A stretch of DNA of 6,378 nt from the NCBI GenBank assembly GCA_964631295.1, contig CAZVXI010000178.1, forward strand, positions 1-6,378, written 5' to 3'. This document shows positions 1-5,655 of this stretch, piece after piece. Every line of letters starts with the position of its first letter. The stretch's first letter is position 1. A program made the translations under genes and the position numbers. This DNA is from CAZVXI01 sp964631295 (GTDB lineage: Bacteria; Planctomycetota; Phycisphaerae; Phycisphaerales; SM1A02). The notes below the pieces were generated by a model, which ran no database searches, was not told where the DNA came from, and saw nothing but the letters and a program-made list of their open reading frames with translations.

Positions 1-98
1 CCCGACAACCTCGGGCCGGTGGGCGTTACCCACCACCGTGTCCTGCGGTGTTCGGACTTTCCTCCATCCCTCACCGGATGGCGGCCGTCTGCCCGCAT
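1..98 (-). ncRNA. rnpB: RNase P RNA (bacterial type A-like), 5' part, cut by the window edge
   Basis: This is the catalytic RNA of ribonuclease P, which removes 5' leaders from precursor tRNAs. On the minus strand the universal CR-I/P4 sequence GAGGAAAGTCCG lies at 64-53. It is followed by the family's AACACCGCAGGACACGG-type segment and a P8-like hairpin with stem GGTGGG/CCCACC and loop TAACG (34-18), matching the GGTAACGCC block of known rnpB genes. Before CR-I, a short P3-like hairpin CCATCC/GGATGG (81-64) follows the GCAGACGGCC segment (92-83) that normally forms P2. About 98 nt are visible; the rest, including the 3' P4 strand and CR-V, lies beyond the left edge. The exact 5' end is an estimate (about 95-102) from the expected P1 position and the upstream -10 box. 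P3 is much shorter than the long P3 of E. coli. Identification is very secure; the boundary is not. Confidence 0.94.
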
Positions 99-102
99 CG
101 AC

Positions 103-131
103 ATGATACGATCAACTCAGCCGACTGGCAT
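103..131 (-). promoter_or_regulatory. Candidate rnpB promoter within the end of the upstream gene
   Basis: On the minus strand ATGCCA (131-126) is followed, after 17 bases, by TATCAT (108-103). These match the sigma-70 consensus at 4/6 and 5/6 positions with ideal spacing. Transcription would start near 97-96, where mature RNase P RNA is expected to begin. The -35 box lies in the last codons of the Gfo/Idh-like gene and the -10 box lies past its stop. This is a motif match only, but the independent agreement with the RNA 5' end supports it. Confidence 0.42.
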
Positions 132-1043
132 GCTTGCGGCATATTCGACCTGGCCGGTTCTGCAACTGAGCCAGCACGCCAGCCACGCGGCGAAGATATC
201 ACGCCGATGCGGCGGCGGCTCGGCCGGCTGATCATCAAGAAGGGCAAGCATCCGATCGGCGAGATGTTCATCGATCGTGCTCGGATTCGTCGGCTGCTGC
301 AGTTCGCACGTGTCGTGTTCGCGCGGCTGCCAGCGTGAAGTGTGATCGTCGGCTGTGATGATGCCTTCATCACACATGAGAAGGCAACCGCGTGTCCAGG
401 GCCCGTTGACATTGGACACGAACAGATTGCCGATGATGCCTGATTCGAGTCGGAATGTGGCCGTGATGCGGCCGTCGACCGCGGTCGGAGAATCGGGCAG
501 TGAGCCGCGCACAGTACCGTTGAATCTGCCGTGGATCGACTCGATCGGACTGCCCGCGATGTGCACGATTGCATCGAGCGCATCGTACAGGCGCGCGCCG
601 ATGGAGCCGGCAGTGGGATCGCTGAGCATCACCATGTTGATTGCGCGCGGCTCGCCGAACTCTTCGATCGTCTGCCGCACCTGGCGCAGCGCATCGGAGC
701 TGCAGTAACGCGGCGCGAAGCGCACATCCGAATCATCGAGCGATGCAACGTGAATCGCCTCGGTAACGAACGTCGGGCGCGATGCACGACGCAGCGACGC
801 CCACTCGTCATCGAGCAGCGGCTGACGCGACATGATGCACACCGCATCGAGATCATCGCGCGCGCCTGCTGCGCGCACATCTGCAATCGTCGGCAGGCCA
901 AGCGCATCTTCGAGCGCAGCGAGCGCTGCCTGATCGGGCGAGGAAAGCCAGCATGTGTCAATGGGCAGCTGATCGAGCAGGCGGCTGATGACCTGCTCGT
1001 GCGATTGGTCAGCCACGATGAGCAGACGCAGTGCCGATGACAT
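117..1043 (-). CDS. Degenerate Gfo/Idh/MocA-like protein
   Basis: The 308-residue product resembles the Gfo/Idh/MocA fold, an N-terminal nucleotide-binding domain followed by an alpha/beta domain. The similarity is clearest in residues 130-232: FGEPRAI, then YDALDAIVHIAGSPIESIHG (the usual helix-D-x-x-x-W-x-x-G-x-P-x-x-V element), then a strand pair around RITATFRLESGIIGNLFVS and a DEGIITADD turn. The N-terminus has beta strands (LRLLIVADQ, DDLDAVCIMS) but lacks the GxGxxG dinucleotide loop. Where active members have the EKP motif with its catalytic lysine, this one reads TEAIH (94-98). It may therefore not be an active oxidoreductase; a scaffold or regulatory role is possible but unproven. 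The ATG at 1043 has no clear Shine-Dalgarno. It lies 32 bases after the AsmA-like gene, suggesting cotranscription, and rnpB follows closely. Coding status is firm; family assignment is moderate and function unknown. Confidence 0.75.
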   Translation of the reverse strand: MSSALRLLIVADQSHEQVISRLLDQLPIDTCWLSSPDQAALAALEDALGLPTIADVRAAGARDDLDAVCIMSRQPLLDDEWASLRRASRPTFVTEAIHVASLDDSDVRFAPRYCSSDALRQVRQTIEEFGEPRAINMVMLSDPTAGSIGARLYDALDAIVHIAGSPIESIHGRFNGTVRGSLPDSPTAVDGRITATFRLESGIIGNLFVSNVNGPWTRGCLLMCDEGIITADDHTSRWQPREHDTCELQQPTNPSTIDEHLADRMLALLDDQPAEPPPHRRDIFAAWLACWLSCRTGQVEYAASMPVG

Positions 1044-1075
1044 AGATGCAGTGTAGGTCGACGGTGGCTGATGGA

Positions 1076-2659
1076 TCAGTCGCTGATGACGCCGAAGCCG
1101 AGTGGTTTGACTTCAACCGTGGGCTTGGCGAGCGTGCCGCGCACCTGATAGGTGACCAGTTTGTCGGTGATGCGGCCGATGACTTTGCCGATCTTGCCGA
1201 GCTTGTTCTCTACTGATTCGAGCGGGCCGGCATTGAGGCGCAGGTTGATGGTGCGGTCGAAGTTGATCTCGCCCTGCCCGCGTGCTGCAACGGCGGTGCT
1301 GCGCAGATCGATGTCGCGCAGGCGCAGTTGCTTCTCGCGGATTGTGAAGTTTGTGGTAAGTTGATCGCTGTACCTCGCGCCCGGTTTGAGACCTGCAACA
1401 ACGCGGATGATGTTGCCGATGACGGGCAGATCGCCGAAGCGGCCTTCGCGCGCCGCGAGCAATCCCTGGCCGAAGACAGATTCGATGGGTTGCCGCGTCG
1501 CGCCACCAAACGCGCCGCGCATATCGACTCGGCCAGCAAACTTCGGGTTACCCGTTGAACCGATGCGCGTTGTCAGGGCCTCCTCGATGCGCATGCCCAT
1601 GGCGTCCATGTTAATTTCAAATGCGCCCTCCGGCGCGAGATCGACTGTTGCGTCTGCCGAGGCAGTTCCACCAAGCGCAGCCAGAACGCACTGGTCAATC
1701 GTCACAATGCCGCTGCTCATCGCGACGCTGAGATCGAACGACTGGATCGGCATCGTGTACTCGCCGGACGTTGCGAATGCGTTCAACAGGCTTGCATGCA
1801 GCGACATCGTCGAGTTCGGGATATCGCTCAGGGTAATCTGTCCGTCGAGCCCGATTTCAAGAACGCCGCGCACCTTGTGCTCAGCAAGAAAAGTCTGCAG
1901 GTTCGGCGGGAAGAGCTGATACGAATCTTCATCAATGCCGGCACGCAGCATGACTGATTCGAGATCGAGCGTGAAGCTGTCGAGGTTTACACGACCTTCG
2001 ATGTCCATATCAAGCAGGTGGTCGCGCTCGAGTTCGGTTGAGATGCTGTGCCAGCCGCCATCATCGCGCTCGCCGTCGGATTGCAGATCAAGCGAGATGC
2101 CATCAAGCCGCATGGGCGGTTTCTCCGCATGTTTGTATGCGATGGAAGCATCGTTGATGAGAATGCGATTGATGGCAAACACATCGCTCAGGCGGGTGGA
2201 GCCGCCATCGGGTTTGACTTCACCCGCGCCGCCTTCGACGAGATCCTCCCAGCCGAGCAGGCCATCTTCGCGCTGAAGGAACCGCAGCGTCGGCGCATCA
2301 AGTGTGATCGTTTCAATCACGATCGGCCTGCCGACCCTGGGAATTTCCGCGAGCGTCACAGTGAGTCTGTCCAGCGCGAGCAGTGTTTCAGCTTCTGATA
2401 CGAGCGTCACATCATGCAGGAACACGGTGCCGGGCGCTTCGTACCGAATCTGCGTGAAGTGCAGTTCGGGCTTGAGGTAGTCATTGGCGATTGCCTTGAG
2501 TTGCGTGCCGATCCATTGTTCTAGTTGAAGCTGTGTGGAGCCGATGATGCCGCGCAGCACGCCGATGCGCTTGCCCTCCGGCGTGATGATCTGCCAGACG
2601 ACAATACCGGTGGCGACAAGCCCGAGAAGAAAGATGATGATGATGATGCGTTTGATCAT
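1076..2659 (-). CDS. AsmA-like envelope protein with N-terminal membrane anchor
   Basis: The 527-residue protein starts MIKR with one hydrophobic anchor (residues about 4-24), followed by a large periplasmic region rich in short beta strands. Residues about 395-520 carry an AsmA-like C-terminal pattern: GQGLLAAREGRFGDLPVIG, then strands LRLRDIDLRSTAVAARGQGE, INLRLNA, and the closing YQVRGTLAKPTVEVKPL. AsmA-superfamily proteins (AsmA, TamB, YhdP) are inner-membrane anchored, and several support phospholipid transport to, or homeostasis of, the outer membrane. That role here is inferred. The start at 2659 is chosen because it overlaps the upstream stop (ATGA) and puts the anchor at the N-terminus. 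The frame stays open up to 2962, but that stretch lies opposite the upstream gene's codons in another frame and has no family-like sequence. Only a weak GGGAT precedes the start, so translational coupling is likely. The domain call is good; the specific subfamily is not resolved. Confidence 0.84.
   Translation of the reverse strand: MIKRIIIIIFLLGLVATGIVVWQIITPEGKRIGVLRGIIGSTQLQLEQWIGTQLKAIANDYLKPELHFTQIRYEAPGTVFLHDVTLVSEAETLLALDRLTVTLAEIPRVGRPIVIETITLDAPTLRFLQREDGLLGWEDLVEGGAGEVKPDGGSTRLSDVFAINRILINDASIAYKHAEKPPMRLDGISLDLQSDGERDDGGWHSISTELERDHLLDMDIEGRVNLDSFTLDLESVMLRAGIDEDSYQLFPPNLQTFLAEHKVRGVLEIGLDGQITLSDIPNSTMSLHASLLNAFATSGEYTMPIQSFDLSVAMSSGIVTIDQCVLAALGGTASADATVDLAPEGAFEINMDAMGMRIEEALTTRIGSTGNPKFAGRVDMRGAFGGATRQPIESVFGQGLLAAREGRFGDLPVIGNIIRVVAGLKPGARYSDQLTTNFTIREKQLRLRDIDLRSTAVAARGQGEINFDRTINLRLNAGPLESVENKLGKIGKVIGRITDKLVTYQVRGTLAKPTVEVKPLGFGVISD
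2633..2647. repeat. (GAT)5 triplet repeat in the AsmA-like anchor
   Basis: Five perfect GAT units on the plus strand read as five ATC isoleucine codons in the leftward gene, giving the poly-isoleucine run of its membrane anchor. Loss or gain of units would change anchor length but not reading frame. Confidence 0.85.
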
Positions 2660-3132
2660 ACTGATCCCGTCGGTGGATCGAACTGTTGCGACATTGGGTC
2701 TGGCCGCATCATTGCGCGTGATGCTATGGCACCCTGCAAACCAGTCCACGCACCGTAACCATTCCACGCAGCGAAAATCAGAAGCAGAATCGGCGCGATG
2801 CCGCTGAAATACACGCTTGAAAAATCCCAGATTGCGACGGCAATAAACAACGCCGCTCCGACTACACCGATCGCGCTGTACAGAAGGTTGCCTTCTACCG
2901 TGCGTTGCGTTGTGATCAGGCCCGCGATAAGGAAACCGATGGCTGATGTTTTGAGTGTCCATTCGAGCACCGCCACCATGATGAGCAGTTGGGGCGGGTC
3001 GTCCGTCGTCATCTTATGAACCCATGATGACGCGAAGCCGAAGTATCCGAAGATCGCGGCACTGAGAAACATGATGAACGGGCCGGCAAGTGCAGCCGAC
3101 GCTGCTGGGAGTGTTCGATCGACTGTCGTCAT
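2656..3132 (-). CDS. Four-helix integral membrane protein, unknown function
   Basis: The 158-residue product has four hydrophobic segments, at about residues 15-36, 48-73, 83-102 and 108-130. There are short loops between them, and the polar tail (139-158) contains RPDPMSQQFDPPTGSV. The first loop is polar (HKMTTDDPPQ), and a charged pair, E57 and K61, sits within the second segment. I recognise no family motif. The start MTTVDRT is chosen because GGGAG lies 8 bases upstream; a longer in-frame reading from 3192 would absorb that site and add 20 polar residues. The stop overlaps the AsmA-like start by four bases (ATGA), so the two proteins are probably made together and may act together in the envelope. 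It is divergently arranged to pgsA. Coding status is well supported; any function would be a guess. Confidence 0.8.
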   Translation of the reverse strand: MTTVDRTLPAASAALAGPFIMFLSAAIFGYFGFASSWVHKMTTDDPPQLLIMVAVLEWTLKTSAIGFLIAGLITTQRTVEGNLLYSAIGVVGAALFIAVAIWDFSSVYFSGIAPILLLIFAAWNGYGAWTGLQGAIASRAMMRPDPMSQQFDPPTGSV

Positions 3133-3140
3133 GCGGAGGT

Positions 3141-3145
3141 CTCCC
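3141..3145 (-). promoter_or_regulatory. Ribosome binding site GGGAG setting the membrane protein start
   Basis: CTCCC on the plus strand reads GGGAG on the minus strand, 8 bases before the ATG at 3132. It is the clearest Shine-Dalgarno in the window, and it decides between the start at 3132 and the upstream in-frame ATG at 3192. Confidence 0.65.
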
Positions 3146-3163
3146 AATTTTTGACGTTGTAAC

Positions 3164-3192
3164 ATGATAGGGAACCGGTCTGTCGCGGGCAC
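3164..3192 (-). promoter_or_regulatory. Candidate promoter for the leftward membrane protein/AsmA-like operon
   Basis: On the minus strand GTGCCC (3192-3187), a 17-base spacer and TATCAT (3169-3164) resemble a sigma-70 promoter with a good -10 (5/6) and a poor -35 (3/6). The predicted start near 3157 would leave a leader of about 25 nt containing the GGGAG site. The rest of this divergent region (3133-3224) shows no convincing plus-strand promoter for pgsA and no obvious operator. Confidence 0.33.
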
Positions 3193-3224
3193 AAATCGCC
3201 ACGACGACGTACCATGTCTGCACC

Positions 3225-3875
3225 ATGCTCACCGACGCGATGCGACAACGCCTGCCCAACCAACTGACGATTCTGCGTCTGCTGCTCGCTGCGGGGTTCT
3301 TCGCATCGCTCAATGTGTATCGCTACCCGGATGAGAACACGACCTGGGTGTGGATTGCTCTGGGGATGTTCATCCTCGCGGCCATCACCGATGCGCTCGA
3401 TGGCTACCTCGCGCGACGATGGGATGTCATCAGCACGTTCGGGCGCGTGATGGATCCGTTCTGCGACAAGGTGCTCATCCTCGGGGCGTTCATCTACCTC
3501 GCCGGTCCAAGGTTTGTCGTGCCCGACTGGGTGGAGCAGGGCAACTTCTTCACCATGGCAACGGGCATTTACCCGTGGATGGTCGTTGTGATCTTCGCTC
3601 GGGAGTTGTTCGTCACGGGCATCCGCAGTGTCGTCGAATCGCGCGGCGTGAAGTTCGGATCGATGCTTTCAGGGAAAGCGAAGATGATTCTGCAGAGCAT
3701 TATTATCCCGATCGTGCTCGTGCTTGTTGTCGGCTTTGAAACCGGCAGCACCCCGTGGGCGATGTGGACCTGCCACGTGCTGGTGTACGCAACCGTGATC
3801 GTCACTGCATGGTCAGGCCTGCCGTACATCTTCGGGGCCCGCAGGGCGCTGCTCGAGGCGGAGGCGAGTGCGTGA
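3225..3875 (+). CDS. pgsA: CDP-diacylglycerol--glycerol-3-phosphate 3-phosphatidyltransferase (PGP synthase)
   Basis: This membrane enzyme transfers the phosphatidyl group of CDP-diacylglycerol to sn-glycerol 3-phosphate. The products are phosphatidylglycerophosphate and CMP, in the committed step of phosphatidylglycerol and cardiolipin synthesis. The full CDP-alcohol phosphotransferase signature D-x2-DG-x2-AR-x8-G-x3-D-x3-D is present: D56, D59, G60, A63, R64, G73, D77 and D81, whose aspartates bind the metal ions and act in catalysis. The N-terminal PNQLTILRLLLA segment and about six hydrophobic helices are typical, as is the length of 216 residues. FARELFVTGIRS (residues about 125-136) matches the PgsA subgroup, which separates it from phosphatidylserine or cardiolipin synthases of the superfamily. 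Neither the ATG at 3225 nor the in-frame ATG at 3240 has a Shine-Dalgarno, so the start could be five codons later. The stop overlaps the pgpA start (TGATG), so the next pathway step is translationally coupled. Confidence 0.95.
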   Translation: MLTDAMRQRLPNQLTILRLLLAAGFFASLNVYRYPDENTTWVWIALGMFILAAITDALDGYLARRWDVISTFGRVMDPFCDKVLILGAFIYLAGPRFVVPDWVEQGNFFTMATGIYPWMVVVIFARELFVTGIRSVVESRGVKFGSMLSGKAKMILQSIIIPIVLVLVVGFETGSTPWAMWTCHVLVYATVIVTAWSGLPYIFGARRALLEAEASA

Positions 3876-4405
3876 TGGCTGACAACGATCATGCAACTGC
3901 AGATGTGCGGCCCGGCGCGATCGCGCTTCTGACAGTCGGGGGCCTGGGCCTGCTGCGACCCGGCCCCGGGACGTGGGGATCGTTGCCGCCAGTGGTACTT
4001 GCAGCAGCGATGGCCACAATGAACCTGTCAACTGTCATCATCACTGGAGTCATGATTGCGCTGGCAGTTGTGTTCACGTTGCTGTGTGTCGGTCTGGCTT
4101 CGATCGGGGAGCGGCATTTTGGAAGGAAAGACGCCCCGCAGATCGTGGCAGATGAGGTGGCCGGCCAGGCGATCGTATTGCTCTGGCTTCCATGGCGGAG
4201 TGCCGATGAGCCCAGTGCCATGGGCTGGAACCTCATGCTGGCTGCGGCAGCGTTCGTCGCCTTTCGAGTCATGGATATCACAAAGCCCCCGCCAATCGCT
4301 CAGGTGCAGCGCGTGTCTGGCGGCTGGGGGGTTGTGCTCGACGACCTGCTGGCCGGCGTGGTGGCGCTGGCGGCAGTACAAATCGTCTTCAGGCTGCTTA
4401 TGTGA
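3875..4405 (+). CDS. pgpA: Phosphatidylglycerophosphatase A
   Basis: This integral membrane phosphatase removes the phosphate from phosphatidylglycerophosphate to give phosphatidylglycerol, the step after PgsA. The 176-residue length matches the family (E. coli PgpA is about 172). Family blocks appear in order: LLRPGPGTWGSLP (residues 26-38), the acidic metal-binding APQIVADEVAGQ (87-98, with D93 and E94), and FRVMDITKPPPI (130-141). GGWGVVLDDLLAGV (149-162, with D156 and D157) comes last. Hydrophobic helices lie at about 38-48, 52-76, 119-133 and 158-175. The start MADNDH is chosen because its ATG overlaps the pgsA stop by one base and GGAGG (3860-3864) lies 10 bases upstream. An earlier ATG at 3755 would place 40 family-unlike residues inside the pgsA coding region. 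The consecutive enzymes in one coupled unit make both calls mutually supporting. Confidence 0.95.
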   Translation: MADNDHATADVRPGAIALLTVGGLGLLRPGPGTWGSLPPVVLAAAMATMNLSTVIITGVMIALAVVFTLLCVGLASIGERHFGRKDAPQIVADEVAGQAIVLLWLPWRSADEPSAMGWNLMLAAAAFVAFRVMDITKPPPIAQVQRVSGGWGVVLDDLLAGVVALAAVQIVFRLLM

Positions 4406-4451
4406 GGCTCGGCTCGCATCCGCATCATCCTGGCAGCAAAGTGAGCCATCG

Positions 4452-5510
4452 ATGGACTTCATCACACAGAATTTGCTCGGGGCAGTGGCTGGCCACGCGG
4501 TCGCCGGGAAGTCACGTGATAACGGCGGCCTCGGCCGACTGGCCATGCTGGCCGGCGCCCTCGGCGGGGCGTTGCCCGACTTCGACTTTCTGCTCAAGCC
4601 GCTCGCTGATCCCGCACTTCCATTCGAGTTTCACCGCCATCTCACACATTCGCTTGTCTTCATCCCGATTGGTGGGTTGATCGCTGCGACTCCCTTTTTG
4701 ATCGCATCGCTCGGACGACGACACTTCGGCACGGTTCTGATTGCGTCGATTGCCGGATGCGCGACGCACGGCCTGCTCGACAACATGACCAGTTACGGAA
4801 CGCACTTGTTCTGGCCGTTTATCAGCGAGCGGACGGCCTGGGATTCGATGAGCATCATCGACCCGATCTTTACAGGGCTTCTTCTGCTGATCCTGTTGGT
4901 CGCACTGGTTCGCGCTGGGCCGTCCACATCGCGAGCAGGGTTCGTCCTCGCCTGCCTGTATATGACGTTCGGTTTTGTGCAGCACGCGCGCGGAGTGAAC
5001 CTGCAGCAGGTAATCGCTGAGAAACGCGAGCACACGATTGAACGCGGAAGAGTCATGCCCACGCTCGGCAACGTTGTCGTATTTCGGTCGCTTTATATTG
5101 CAGACGGAGTCATGTATGCCGACGCGATTCGCATACCGCCATTCCGGCCCGCGACCGCGCGGCAGGGTGAGTCGCTCCGGGTGCTCGCAGAATCTGACCT
5201 GCCCCATCCGATCGAGACGCGCGTGCGAGAGGTGATCTCTGGTCTCGATGCGTTTGCGTCCGGCTTCGTCGCGGTCGACCCGAAAGATCGTGGCGACGAT
5301 CGTGTATATGTCGGGGACATGCGACTCTCAATTGCAACCAGCGGATTCAGGCCGCTCTGGGGCGTTTCGCTCTCGACAACCGGCAAGCCCGACCCGCAAT
5401 GGGCTGCGTTCGGACGCCGCGAGGCAGACCCCGGTGAACTGCTCGGCGAACTGCTCGACGACCTGTTCGACCGAGCCGGCATGTTCAGGCCGGTGATGGA
5501 AACAAAATGA
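4452..5510 (+). CDS. YdjM/YfhP-type membrane-bound putative metal-dependent hydrolase
   Basis: The 352-residue protein belongs to the YdjM family (LexA-regulated inner-membrane protein in E. coli; YfhP in Bacillus), annotated as metal-dependent hydrolases with substrates not established. Likely metal-binding blocks are visible: GGALPDFDFL (38-47, with D43 and D45), FHRHLTHS (60-67, with H61, H63 and H66), ATHGLLDNMTSYGT (104-117, with H106 and D110) and SIIDPIFT (134-141, with D137). Membrane segments lie at about 27-41, 68-87, 92-108, 138-155 and 162-178. Residues about 185-352 form a soluble tail, including RGRVMPTLGN (199-207 region) as in longer YfhP-like members and an acidic end. The ATG at 4452 is 46 bases after pgpA with only a weak GTGAG ahead. 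The frame is open back to 4056, but the upstream part overlaps pgpA and is not family-like. Cotranscription with pgsA-pgpA suggests, without proving, an envelope or lipid role. A LexA box is not apparent. Confidence 0.87.
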   Translation: MDFITQNLLGAVAGHAVAGKSRDNGGLGRLAMLAGALGGALPDFDFLLKPLADPALPFEFHRHLTHSLVFIPIGGLIAATPFLIASLGRRHFGTVLIASIAGCATHGLLDNMTSYGTHLFWPFISERTAWDSMSIIDPIFTGLLLLILLVALVRAGPSTSRAGFVLACLYMTFGFVQHARGVNLQQVIAEKREHTIERGRVMPTLGNVVVFRSLYIADGVMYADAIRIPPFRPATARQGESLRVLAESDLPHPIETRVREVISGLDAFASGFVAVDPKDRGDDRVYVGDMRLSIATSGFRPLWGVSLSTTGKPDPQWAAFGRREADPGELLGELLDDLFDRAGMFRPVMETK

Positions 5511-5543
5511 TCGGCGTTGGCTCAGGCGGGGCTGGCCGTTGGG

Positions 5544-5569
5544 GACTTCGTGAATTGAAGTACGAAGTC
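5544..5569 (+). other. Inverted repeat (8-bp stem) after the hydrolase gene
   Basis: GACTTCGT (5544-5551) and ACGAAGTC (5562-5569) are perfect inverted repeats around a 10-base loop, 33 bases after the hydrolase stop. A competing hairpin ACTTC/GAAGT (5545-5549 with 5557-5561) shares its left arm. There is no T-run behind it, so it is not a standard intrinsic terminator. It could be a transcript-end stabiliser, a protein-binding palindrome or chance. It sits directly before the candidate nuoJ promoter. Confidence 0.45.
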
Positions 5570-5571
5570 GG

Positions 5572-5600
5572 TTGCCAGATATTGCCCCCGCACCTATTTT
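5572..5600 (+). promoter_or_regulatory. Candidate promoter for nuoJ
   Basis: TTGCCA (5572-5577, 5/6 match to the -35 consensus), a 17-base spacer and TATTTT (5595-5600, 4/6 match to the -10) form a good sigma-70-type promoter in otherwise GC-rich sequence. The predicted start near 5607 gives a leader of about 50 nt before the nuoJ ATG. If real, nuoJ begins its own transcription unit instead of being read only from pgsA. Confidence 0.42.
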
Positions 5601-5655
5601 GACGCCTCTGGCCGCGACCATCTCGGTGGGCGGCTGGTCGTATCGCGGATTCTTG

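Noticed and set aside
48..338. Plus-strand open frame across the left edge
   Set aside because: It runs antisense through rnpB and the end of the Gfo/Idh-like gene and has no protein-like features.
531..1040. 169-residue plus-strand open frame opposite the Gfo/Idh-like gene
   Set aside because: It is arginine- and cysteine-rich with no fold or motif pattern; the minus-strand frame shows family-like strands and helices and fits the leftward operon.
2660..2962. N-terminal extension of the AsmA-like gene to an ATG at 2962
   Set aside because: It overlaps the upstream membrane protein gene in another frame, is arginine-rich and low-quality in sequence, and would bury the membrane anchor at residue 102. 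The start at 2659 has an ATGA overlap.
3151..3179. TTGACG at 3151 as a -35 box for pgsA
   Set aside because: No -10-like sequence lies 15-18 bases downstream, so it cannot be supported as a promoter for pgsA.
4056..4451. Extension of the hydrolase gene to an ATG at 4056
   Set aside because: The extra 132 residues are the shifted frame of pgpA, rich in W, C and S. The family domain begins at MDFITQN (4452).
4512..5207. 231-residue minus-strand open frame opposite the hydrolase gene
   Set aside because: Its composition is that of an antisense shadow, and the plus-strand hydrolase has clear metal-binding blocks throughout.
5507..5602. 31-codon open frame starting with an ATGA overlap at the hydrolase stop
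   Set aside because: The ATGA junction is attractive, but the peptide has no recognisable feature, no Shine-Dalgarno and crosses the hairpin and candidate nuoJ promoter. I cannot support it as a gene.
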